64,000 nt of DNA from Bacteroidales bacterium UBA6397 (lineage in GTDB: Bacteria > Bacteroidota > Bacteroidia > Bacteroidales > UBA932): positions 17,827 through 81,826 of the forward strand of contig DJQB01000013.1 of the NCBI GenBank assembly GCA_002439875.1, given 5' to 3'. The notes beneath the pieces are model-generated. The model ran no database searches. It saw only the letters and a list, made by a program, of their open reading frames with translations, and had not been told where the DNA came from. The position numbers and the translations under genes are program-made. The first letter of the stretch is position 1, and each line of letters begins with the position of its first letter. This document shows positions 25,920 to 33,919 of this stretch, one piece after another.

Positions 25920-27851
25920 CTAACTCTTTTTCTGGACGTTATAAAGAATTATGCGTGAAAGGACATTGAAGAATATTACTATCGCGAGCAGGAGCAGCGC
26001 CGCAAACATAATGGCAGACTCGTAAAGAGGGACTGATGCCATCTCGCCATAATTATTGCCTATCAGAGCGGGAAGCGTATAGAAACCCTTGAACAATGAT
26101 TTTGGAATTGCAGGGATACTTCCGCACACCATCATCACCGCGATTGTCTCGCCCATCGCCTTGGACAATGCGAGCACCACAGCAGCGAATATTCCAGGAA
26201 GGGACTTCCGCAGGACTACCTTCTTTGTCGTCTGCCATTGAGTCGCTCCCAATGACATTGACGCGTCCCTTAGATCCTGAGGGACAGTCGAGAAGATCTC
26301 TACAAACAGGCTTACCATTATCGGCAAGATCATCAAGCAAAGCACAAGAGCTCCGGTAAGCAGGGAGTATCCTGTCACCGGAATCAGTAAAAGGATCCCC
26401 CACACACCATAGATCACCGACGGCAGTGCTGCGAGAATGTCCAATGCCGGGAAAACGAACTTGCGGACAATCTTCTTTGAATATTCTGTCAATGATATCG
26501 CAGTAAGAAGTGAAAGCGGAAGTGCGATACAGATTGCTATTAATGTCACGGACAGTGTACCCGATATAAAAGGAAGGAATCCGAACTTTTTCTGTGATGG
26601 TTTCCACTCAGAGGATGTCACAAGACTCCAGAATGAATTTTCCTGAAGAATCGGCATTGACTTCCACAGCAGCCCGACGATCATTGAAACAAGCAGAAGC
26701 GCGGATGAGACTGTGAACACAAACATGATCGCGGAAGAAAGATTCTGCTTATATATACGCTTCTTGTTCCATGATTTCATAAATGCCGACCCGCTGAGAA
26801 GGGCAATGATACCGAAAAGCCCAACTATGAAAATTATGACTGCATTGTCTGTGTTGTTCCCCCTTAGATCGGCCGCGCGTCTTGAAGATCGCAGCAGCTT
26901 CATATTCTCGCTATGCACCTTTCCGGATATTCTTACATAGCCGGCAGGTTCGTTGAACTTCTGTCCCTCTTTCAGCACATACTTTAGGAATGCCACTGAT
27001 GCGGAATCCTTAGGCGCTCCTTTCGACACGAAGTAGAGATTTCTTGCCGGCGGTGTGGGAAACGATCCTCTTTCTATCGTATGGACAAGTTTCTCTTTGG
27101 TGTCGTAACAGTTCTCTTCATCATCTATGTGCCCGTCCATGTCAGAGTCTATCGGAAGCATGGCCAACCCTTCTTGTTGAAGATGAGTCTGAGGGTCATA
27201 TGCGTAGGCCAGATTATTGAATCCGATTCCCCATTTGTCTTTCTGGACAGCCTGGGCGATTCCCGGATCACCGAACACGGCTGTCCCGACAAGGTCTTCC
27301 TGCTTGGCACTGAACCAGTCCGCAAAAGTCTGGGCGGCTCCACAGGCATCAGAACGCGTATAGACGTTAATCTTATGATTGTCATTGTTTCCCAGAAGCT
27401 GTCCCCAGGTCTTGATTTCTCCTGTCACCCAGATCTTGCGTGCCTCATCGGAAGTGATGCCGCGCCTTTTTAGTGTGTCAATGAATGGGTTGGCGGAGTT
27501 GATGTCCGGGATCACAGCGTCCTTGCCCACCACAAAAGCTATGGCGCCGGCTTCCCGTTCTTCGTCATGCAGTTCTCTAGAGAGCATGGCATAGTCAACC
27601 ATTCCGTTCAATACGTCTGTCATGCCCTTGCCCGCACCTCCGGCCGACACGTCGATCTTCACGTCTGGATACTTTACCTGAAATTCATTGGACCATTGAA
27701 CCGAAAGCGGATACAGAGCAAAGGCTCCTGAGATGGAAACCTGCCCGTCAAGTTTCTTATGGCTGCTTCCGTCCGTACCTATGTCGCATGAGACAAACAT
27801 GCAGATGACGGAAAGTATTGCAAAAAGATGTTTTAATATCTGATGTCGCAT
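25920..27851 (-). CDS. pstC: PstS-PstC fusion: anion-binding lipoprotein joined to permease
   Basis: One 643-residue polypeptide carries a solute-binding protein and its permease. A lipoprotein signal (CMFVSC, Cys22) leads into a PstS-like domain (about 35-320). Its ligand-loop positions are SGAFALYPL, SAGGAGKGM, VDYAMLSREL and YTRSDACGAAQTF. The last loop replaces the usual SGT by CGA. An insert DSDMDGHIDDEENCYD (about 232-248) resembles a calcium-binding loop. A membrane helix at about 335-358 tethers the binding domain, then a complete PstC permease follows with DASMSLGATQWQTTKKVVLRK and SKAMGETIAVMMVCG. It heads the pst-cys run and has a strong promoter at 27903-27933. A separate pstS is absent. 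The anion could be phosphate or sulfate. Confidence 0.88.
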   Translation of the reverse strand: MRHQILKHLFAILSVICMFVSCDIGTDGSSHKKLDGQVSISGAFALYPLSVQWSNEFQVKYPDVKIDVSAGGAGKGMTDVLNGMVDYAMLSRELHDEEREAGAIAFVVGKDAVIPDINSANPFIDTLKRRGITSDEARKIWVTGEIKTWGQLLGNNDNHKINVYTRSDACGAAQTFADWFSAKQEDLVGTAVFGDPGIAQAVQKDKWGIGFNNLAYAYDPQTHLQQEGLAMLPIDSDMDGHIDDEENCYDTKEKLVHTIERGSFPTPPARNLYFVSKGAPKDSASVAFLKYVLKEGQKFNEPAGYVRISGKVHSENMKLLRSSRRAADLRGNNTDNAVIIFIVGLFGIIALLSGSAFMKSWNKKRIYKQNLSSAIMFVFTVSSALLLVSMIVGLLWKSMPILQENSFWSLVTSSEWKPSQKKFGFLPFISGTLSVTLIAICIALPLSLLTAISLTEYSKKIVRKFVFPALDILAALPSVIYGVWGILLLIPVTGYSLLTGALVLCLMILPIMVSLFVEIFSTVPQDLRDASMSLGATQWQTTKKVVLRKSLPGIFAAVVLALSKAMGETIAVMMVCGSIPAIPKSLFKGFYTLPALIGNNYGEMASVPLYESAIMFAALLLLAIVIFFNVLSRIILYNVQKKS

Positions 27852-27902
27852 CTATTCTTCCGTTCTTGATGGTCTTTTAGGGTAATGGTTCGTTCAAACC
27901 AT

Positions 27903-27933
27903 CAAATTTATGAATTGTATGCGAATTATCAAA
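27903..27933 (-). promoter_or_regulatory. Bacteroides-type promoter of the pst-cys cluster
   Basis: Reading on the minus strand, TTTG at 27933-27930 is followed after 19 nt by TAAATTTG at 27910-27903. Both elements and the spacing match the Bacteroides primary-sigma promoter. Transcription would start about 50 nt before the ATG of the PstS-PstC gene. Confidence 0.75.
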
Positions 27934-28089
27934 ATATGGAAAGATACAATAAGAAATATAGAGAATGATTTTGATGATCTTGTATTTTACAAGTGCATAA
28001 TTTTGAATTTTCTTTTTTCTGACCATTATCGGATCAAGTGGGTCAGTAATCGCTAATAATAGCTTATATTCGCACATAATAATTAGATT

Positions 28090-29382
28090 ATGAGAAGGTT
28101 TTTTATTGCGGTGTCAGTGGCTTTTGCCGCTGTGATGTCGATGAACGCGCAGACGGGTGCATGGACTGGCAAGTTGAAGGTATCGGGCGTTGAGTTGGCG
28201 CTCATATTCAACATAGGGGAAGAGTCGGCCACTCTTGACGTGCCGGATCAGGGGGCGAAGGAGATTCCGGTCGAGGTGTCAAGGGACGCTGTGGGCGGCA
28301 TCACGCTTGATGTTCCAGCGATAAACGCCTCGTTCAAGGGGTTCTGGGCAGGAACGGTAATCGCTGGGACTTTCACCCAGCATGGAATGTCTTTCCCGAT
28401 GACGCTTACGCCGGGCGCACCGGTCATCAGACGGCCGCAGACTCCGGTCGGGCCGTTCCCTTACACCACCGAGCAAGTGTCGTTCAGTAACGGAGACGCT
28501 GTCTTGAAAGGAACTCTGACTCTCCCTGAAAACTGTGACAGGAAAACTCCCGTACTGATTATGGTGACTGGTAGCGGTCTCCAGAACCGTGACGAGGAAA
28601 TTTTCAGCCACAAACCGTTCGCTGTCATAGCCGACGCTTTCGCAAGGGCGGGAATAGCAACGCTCAGGTACGATGACCGGGGATTCGGGGAATCGACAGG
28701 TGATGTTGTGCTTTGTACGACAGAAGATTTGAAGAACGACGCCTTGGCCGGAGTTCGGCTTTTGAGGGGGCGGTTCGACAAGATAGGAGTCCTTGGTCAT
28801 AGCGAGGGCGGCACCATCGCATTGATGCTTGCCAGTGAGAAACAAGTTGATTTTGCCATAAGTCTGGCCGGAATGATTGTCTCCGGAGCCGAGACGTTGC
28901 TGGCTCAGAACAAGCAAGCCTGCCAGGCCGCTGGTCTGTCTGAACCAGAGATTGATGCCTACTGTCGTCTGTTGTCCGACACATTCGATGCTGTCAAGAC
29001 AAAATCACCGTTGCCTTCCGTGGACAATTATGACCTCTCTGATGCCTTGCGACAAAACTATGCTCAGGTGCTGAACCAACTCCAGTCTCCTTACATGAAG
29101 TATTTCATCGGCTTTGACCTATCCGGCAGTCTTGCCGGAATCACCTGTCCGGTGATGGCTCTGAATGGTACGAAAGACTCTCAGGTACAGTGCGAAAGAA
29201 ATCTGGATGTCCTGAAGTCCAGCCTCCCGTCATGTGGCAAGAATCTCATCAAAGCAGAGGAAGGATTGAACCATCTCTTCCAGCACTGCACCACCGGAGC
29301 TTTCTCTGAATATAAAGAAATAGAGGAAACCATCTCCCCGGAAGTCCTTTCCGAGATGATCACCTGGATCAAATCTCTGTAA
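28090..29382 (+). CDS. Secreted alpha/beta hydrolase
   Basis: A 430-residue exported serine hydrolase. The signal peptide ends SMNAQ (about residue 20). Residues 20-125 form a beta-rich N-terminal domain (GAWTGKLKVSGVELALIFNI) common in Bacteroidetes peptidase or esterase-like proteins. The alpha/beta-hydrolase core follows with MVTGSGLQNRDEE (oxyanion region), RYDDRGFGEST and the nucleophile elbow GHSEGG, near residue 238. The Asp is probably in ALNGTKDSQV, and the His in EGLNHLFQH. Esterase or acyl-peptide substrates are possible; none can be assigned. A TATATTCG sequence at 28065-28072 is a near-consensus -7 element just upstream. The M13 peptidase gene follows after 137 nt. Confidence 0.85.
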   Translation: MRRFFIAVSVAFAAVMSMNAQTGAWTGKLKVSGVELALIFNIGEESATLDVPDQGAKEIPVEVSRDAVGGITLDVPAINASFKGFWAGTVIAGTFTQHGMSFPMTLTPGAPVIRRPQTPVGPFPYTTEQVSFSNGDAVLKGTLTLPENCDRKTPVLIMVTGSGLQNRDEEIFSHKPFAVIADAFARAGIATLRYDDRGFGESTGDVVLCTTEDLKNDALAGVRLLRGRFDKIGVLGHSEGGTIALMLASEKQVDFAISLAGMIVSGAETLLAQNKQACQAAGLSEPEIDAYCRLLSDTFDAVKTKSPLPSVDNYDLSDALRQNYAQVLNQLQSPYMKYFIGFDLSGSLAGITCPVMALNGTKDSQVQCERNLDVLKSSLPSCGKNLIKAEEGLNHLFQHCTTGAFSEYKEIEETISPEVLSEMITWIKSL

Positions 29383-29478
29383 TTCCTCGTGCGTCAAGGC
29401 CAAAGTTCTGCGCACGAATCCAATGAATAAGCACCTCTCGTGAGTGAACAGGTCCGTTCCACGCACAGAAAAAATTAT

Positions 29479-29486
29479 TACCTTTG
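29479..29486 (+). promoter_or_regulatory. -7 element of the M13 peptidase gene
   Basis: TACCTTTG matches TAnnTTTG and lies 33 nt before the ATG at 29520, a normal leader length. The -33 element is not recognisable. Confidence 0.5.
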
Positions 29487-29519
29487 TGGTTTGAAGTTGA
29501 ACAAATATATTCATGGAAT

Positions 29520-31538
29520 ATGAAAAAAAGTTTTGTGATTATGGCTTCAGTGTTTGCGATGGCGGCCTGCGGCCCTAAACAGCAAGTTGAAAAGGTTCCG
29601 GCCATTGACCTTGCTAACCTTGACACCACGGTCTCTCCGGCGGTTGATTTCTATCAGTACTCCACCGGCGGATGGCAGAAGAACCACCCTTTGAAGCCTG
29701 AATATGCCCGTTTCGGCTCATTTGACCAGCTGAGGGAGAACAACGTCAAGAGACTCAACGATTTGTTTGCAGAGATGGGGACTCTGAAAACGGTAAAAGG
29801 CACAGTCGAGCAAAAGATCTCCGACCTCTACAAGCAGGGACTCGATTCCACAAGGCTGAACGCGGAGGGCGCCGCCCCTTTGAAGAAATATGTCGATGAG
29901 ATTTACGCGGCGGCTGACAAGGACGCCCTCGTGAAGATCATCGCCGGGCTGCACAATGTCTCCGAAAGTCCATTCTTCAGCGCTTACGTGATGTCAGACC
30001 TTGCCGACAGCGATAACCAGATTCTTTACCTTGGACAGGGCGGTCTTGGAATCGGTGACCGTGACTATTACGTCGAGGCCGAGAACGCGGCGATCAAGGA
30101 AGGTTACCGTAACTTCCTCGCCAAGGTGTTCACTCTGACCGGAGTCGCCGAGCCGGAGAAGGCTGCCGCAAATGCTCTCGCTGTTGAGGATGTCCTCGCC
30201 GCCAACTCCTGGACCAGCGTGCAGGAGAGAGACATCCAGGCACAGTACAACCCTTGCTGCACCGAGGTACTCATCAAGAATTACCCTGGCTTCGACTGGA
30301 AGCTCTATTTCGGGACCAGAGGAATCGCCGACCAGCGGAAACTGATCGTCGCCGAACCTTCCTTCTTCAAGGCTTTCAGTGAATATTTTGGTGATGCGGA
30401 TATCAATGTCCTCAAGGACTATGTGGCAGGACAGCTCATTCAAGGAGCGACCGGATCTCTAAGCGATGACTTCTACACAGCGTCATTCGACTTCTTCAGC
30501 GCCCAGATGTCTGGAATCAAGGAGCAGAAGCCTCGCTGGAAGAGGGCGATGCAAGTTCCGAACAGCATCCTTGGAGAGGCTGTGGGCAAGATGTATGTCG
30601 CCAAATACTTCCCAGAGTCATCAAAGACAAAGATGCTTGATCTCGTTGAGAACCTCAAGAAGGCTTTCAGCCAGCACATCGACGAACTGGATTGGATGAG
30701 CGATTCCACAAAGGCCAAGGCCCACGAGAAACTGGACAACTTCACGGTGAAGATCGGCTATCCTGACAAGTGGAAAGATTACTCTACGCTTGACATTGAT
30801 CCAGAGAAGAGCTACTATGAGAATCTCCGCGCCGCCGGGGCATGGTACGTGGCGGACAATATGTCCAAACTCGGCAAGCCGACAGACAGGACCGAGTGGG
30901 GGATGTCCCCTCAGACTGTCAATGCCTACTATAATCCTACGACGAACGAGATCTGCTTCCCTGCCGCTATCCTCCAGCCTCCGTTCTTCAACGCGGACGC
31001 TGACGACGCTGTCAACTACGGCGGCATCGGGGTAGTGATCGGCCACGAGATGTCCCACGGATTTGACGACCAAGGCAGGCTCTTCGACAAGGACGGGAAT
31101 ATGTCCGACTGGTGGACCGCGGAGGACGATGAGAAATTCAAGGCCAAGGCCCAGGTGCTTGTCGCCCAGTTTGACTCTGTTGAGGTTGTGCCGGGAGTCC
31201 ACGCCAACGGTAAGCTTTCGCTCGGCGAGAACATAGGCGACCACGGCGGCCTCAGCATCTCATACACCGCGATGGAGAACGTCAACGCGGGCAAGAACAT
31301 CGGCCTCATCGACGGCTTCACTCCGGAGCAGAGATTCTACCTCTCCTACGGCGCGATCTGGGCGCAGAACATCACCGATGAGGAGAAGGTGCGCCTGACC
31401 AAACTCGACGTGCACTCTCTCGCCGTGAACCGTGTGAACGTGTCCTTGAGAAATTTCCAGACATTCTTCGACGCCTTCGGCATCAAGGAAGGCGATCCGA
31501 TGTGGCGTCCGGAAAGCGAAAGGGTTCATATTTGGTAA
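29520..31538 (+). CDS. pepO: M13 (neprilysin/PepO) family metallopeptidase lipoprotein
   Basis: An endopeptidase of 672 residues, exported as a lipoprotein (MAACG, Cys17). The zinc motif HEMSH lies in VVIGHEMSHGFDDQG (about residue 512). The third ligand is in LGENIGDHGGL with the Glu-x3-Asp pattern, and the upstream substrate-binding block NAYYNPTTNEICFPAAIL is present. The C-terminus carries RVNVSLRNFQTFFDAFG and the end ERVHIW, equivalent to the CxVW tail of the family. The start at 29520 is preferred (context ggaatATG, signal peptide begins directly) over an ATG-less upstream extension. It probably degrades oligopeptides in the periplasm. Alone on the strand after the hydrolase. Confidence 0.93.
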   Translation: MKKSFVIMASVFAMAACGPKQQVEKVPAIDLANLDTTVSPAVDFYQYSTGGWQKNHPLKPEYARFGSFDQLRENNVKRLNDLFAEMGTLKTVKGTVEQKISDLYKQGLDSTRLNAEGAAPLKKYVDEIYAAADKDALVKIIAGLHNVSESPFFSAYVMSDLADSDNQILYLGQGGLGIGDRDYYVEAENAAIKEGYRNFLAKVFTLTGVAEPEKAAANALAVEDVLAANSWTSVQERDIQAQYNPCCTEVLIKNYPGFDWKLYFGTRGIADQRKLIVAEPSFFKAFSEYFGDADINVLKDYVAGQLIQGATGSLSDDFYTASFDFFSAQMSGIKEQKPRWKRAMQVPNSILGEAVGKMYVAKYFPESSKTKMLDLVENLKKAFSQHIDELDWMSDSTKAKAHEKLDNFTVKIGYPDKWKDYSTLDIDPEKSYYENLRAAGAWYVADNMSKLGKPTDRTEWGMSPQTVNAYYNPTTNEICFPAAILQPPFFNADADDAVNYGGIGVVIGHEMSHGFDDQGRLFDKDGNMSDWWTAEDDEKFKAKAQVLVAQFDSVEVVPGVHANGKLSLGENIGDHGGLSISYTAMENVNAGKNIGLIDGFTPEQRFYLSYGAIWAQNITDEEKVRLTKLDVHSLAVNRVNVSLRNFQTFFDAFGIKEGDPMWRPESERVHIW

Positions 31539-31618
31539 AACAATCGTGACGGGCCTGAAATCTTCATCAAAGAACATTGCCTGTCCCGGCACAAGCCTAT
31601 TCATAAAGGAATAATTCT

Positions 31619-32794
31619 TTGGACGCGTCAAGGTTCATAGCCGGACGCCTCCGTTTCGGAGGAAGGATAGCGATGGTCTCCATCGCTGTCTCTTTCCTGA
31701 TAATGATTGTCTCCGTCTCCGTCTCGTCCGGATTCAGGAACGAGATCAGGGACGGCATTTCTGACCTTACGGGAGATGTGCAGCTGATGCCAGTGGATAT
31801 GAACTACATCAGCGAGGCCTCCCCGATATCGGTCAACCAGAGTTTCCTGCCTGACATTGAGGCAGTCCCGGAAGTTAAGAGCGTCACGCCGGCTGTCTAT
31901 AGGGCGGGAATCGTCAAGAAAGGGGAGAGCATTCACGGAGTACTGTTCAAAGGGACTCCGCGAGGCGGATCTGAATCGGACTCGGTGCGGCTCGGAGTCT
32001 CCATCCCGGCCAGACTGTCTGAAATGCTTGACCTTAAAGTAGGGGACAAACTTCTGACTTATTTCGTCGGAGAGAAAGTCAAAGTCCGCAACTTCAACAT
32101 CACCAGTCTTTACGATGGGGTGATGGACGGTACAGACAACATCATCGTTCTGGCTGACATCGCCGATCTTCAGAGACTTGACGGATGGACATCCGACGAG
32201 GTGTCCGTCCTGGAATTGACATTGGCTCCTGATGCCAAGACTGACGCTGGAATGCGGGCGGTCACGGACGAGGTGGGCCACATAGCGCTTCAGAATGCCG
32301 GAGACGATGATGACACACTGGTCGCGACCTCAGTGATCAGCCGTTATCCCCAGATTTTCGACTGGCTGAACCTCATTGACTTCAATGTCCTGTTCATCCT
32401 CGTGTTGATGACCATAGTGGCGGGATTCAACATGATTTCCGGTCTACTCATAATGCTGTTCCGTAACATCTCCACAATAGGCACTCTCAAGTCTTTGGGA
32501 ATGACCGATAAAGCCATTGCAAAGGTGTTTCTCCGGGTAGCCTCCGTGATTGTGTTCAAAGGAATGACTGCCGGCAACACCATTGCCTTGCTGCTGTGCG
32601 GAATCCAGAGGTGGACTCATGTCATAAAACTGAATCCGGAGAATTATTTCGTGCCGTTTGTCCCGGTCCGTATTGATCTGCCTGCGGTGTTGGCCGCCGA
32701 TCTATTTTCCTGGATTGTCATTATGATTCTCCTCCTGATTCCTTGCCTGTTCATCTCCAAGGTCGACCCTGCCCAGACTGTCAGGGCTCAGTAG
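31619..32794 (+). CDS. LolC/LolE-like ABC transporter permease (FtsX/MacB family)
   Basis: A 391-residue inner-membrane permease with one N-terminal membrane segment (about 18-38), a large periplasmic domain and three C-terminal segments (about 255-285, 300-330, 350-380). This is the LolC/LolE/FtsX topology, probably for lipoprotein release or a related envelope task. The N-terminal FIAGRLRFGG and the end SKVDPAQTVRAQ are typical. The start is TTG: an in-frame TAA lies four codons upstream and the first ATG would remove the cytoplasmic lead and part of the first helix. No ATPase subunit is adjacent. The last 93 nt overlap, tail to tail, the end of the lytic transglycosylase gene. Confidence 0.85.
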   Translation: MDASRFIAGRLRFGGRIAMVSIAVSFLIMIVSVSVSSGFRNEIRDGISDLTGDVQLMPVDMNYISEASPISVNQSFLPDIEAVPEVKSVTPAVYRAGIVKKGESIHGVLFKGTPRGGSESDSVRLGVSIPARLSEMLDLKVGDKLLTYFVGEKVKVRNFNITSLYDGVMDGTDNIIVLADIADLQRLDGWTSDEVSVLELTLAPDAKTDAGMRAVTDEVGHIALQNAGDDDDTLVATSVISRYPQIFDWLNLIDFNVLFILVLMTIVAGFNMISGLLIMLFRNISTIGTLKSLGMTDKAIAKVFLRVASVIVFKGMTAGNTIALLLCGIQRWTHVIKLNPENYFVPFVPVRIDLPAVLAADLFSWIVIMILLLIPCLFISKVDPAQTVRAQ

Positions 32795-33919
32795 GATACG
32801 CTCCACATCCTCGGTCTCCTCGATCATCACCAATGCTGTGTCCGCAGGCTGAACCTTGTACCTTGGCTCGCGTCCATTGAATATGTCATATTGGTTAAGC
32901 ACGGCCTTGACGTAGGCCACTGTCTCATTCCCTTTGAACTTGCCATGCCTGACATCCTCCGTAAGCAGGATGGAGTCCCTTCCCATCTGTGGCAGAACCG
33001 CACAGAGGTTCTGCCAAGTCCCCGGATCTATGCCTTGGGAACGGGCCAGATTGATGCAGTCATAGAGCCTTCCCTCTCCGGCGTTGTAGGCGGCGAGTGT
33101 AAATTTAACGAGTTCCTCCTCGTTGGCGGCGGTGCCACGGAACTTGTTCTGAAGCCTTGAGATGTAGGTCGCCCCGGCCTCGATGTTCTCTTGGGGATCC
33201 AGAAGGTCCTCGATCTCGTAACGGTCAGCTGTACGTGGCATCATCTGCATGAGTCCGAACGCTCCCCGATGTGAGTTCGCCTGGATCCTGAATCTGGACT
33301 CGCACCAGATGAGGGCCGCGAACATCTTCCAGTCCCAACCGATCCGCTTGGCGTTTTTCTTGATCAGATCGTCGTAGGGACTTATTATGGCGGGATTCTT
33401 TTTGACTCCTTTCCGGTAAGGGTTGTAGCCATGGAAGAATCTGGAAATCATGTCGGCATATTCATTGCTCCCTTTGAAGTTGTTGAGCCAGCGGATGATC
33501 CCTTTTTGCCTCTTCCTGTCTGCGGTCATGACCCAAGAGACCGGGACTTCACCAAGAGGAAACGTCATGAACTCTTCGCTTTCGGGAATATCCTCGGCCG
33601 GCAGCGCAAGAATATCAATGCCGCCTGCCCTCAGCGAATCCAGGCAAGACCAGTCATCCGCTGTCAGGAATATTCTTACAGAGTCCTCCAGATAGTCAGC
33701 CAGTCTCTCGGCCAGTTCATAGCAATAGCCTGTCTGATAGCCATCGGACAGTTGGTCCTTCAGTTTCAGGGCGCATCGGATCAAGTCGCCGCTGAATATG
33801 CCTTTAGGGTCGTCCTGGTTTCCGCTTCGTTCGCTGAAAGGAATGATGATAAGCACCAACAAAGTTGGTATCAAGTACTTGAGAAACTTTTTCGTCACCC
33901 TTTTCAGCCCCATGTCCAT
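32702..33919 (-). CDS. Membrane-bound lytic transglycosylase (MltF-like)
   Basis: Cleaves peptidoglycan glycan strands with formation of anhydromuropeptides. Residues 12-30 form a signal anchor. The next 150 residues resemble a truncated solute-binding (SBP_bac_3-like) module. The SLT domain starts near residue 195 with FAALIWCESRFRIQANSHRGAFGLMQMMP, containing the catalytic Glu in the ESxF motif, and continues with NIEAGATYISRL and LAAYNAGEGRLYD. This two-part layout is that of MltF. The ATG shares one base with the porin stop (TGATG), so translation is coupled. The last 31 codons (hydrophilic, Glu/Asn/Asp-rich) are antisense to the end of the permease gene. Confidence 0.88.
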   Translation of the reverse strand: MDMGLKRVTKKFLKYLIPTLLVLIIIPFSERSGNQDDPKGIFSGDLIRCALKLKDQLSDGYQTGYCYELAERLADYLEDSVRIFLTADDWSCLDSLRAGGIDILALPAEDIPESEEFMTFPLGEVPVSWVMTADRKRQKGIIRWLNNFKGSNEYADMISRFFHGYNPYRKGVKKNPAIISPYDDLIKKNAKRIGWDWKMFAALIWCESRFRIQANSHRGAFGLMQMMPRTADRYEIEDLLDPQENIEAGATYISRLQNKFRGTAANEEELVKFTLAAYNAGEGRLYDCINLARSQGIDPGTWQNLCAVLPQMGRDSILLTEDVRHGKFKGNETVAYVKAVLNQYDIFNGREPRYKVQPADTALVMIEETEDVERILLSPDSLGRVDLGDEQARNQEENHNDNPGK

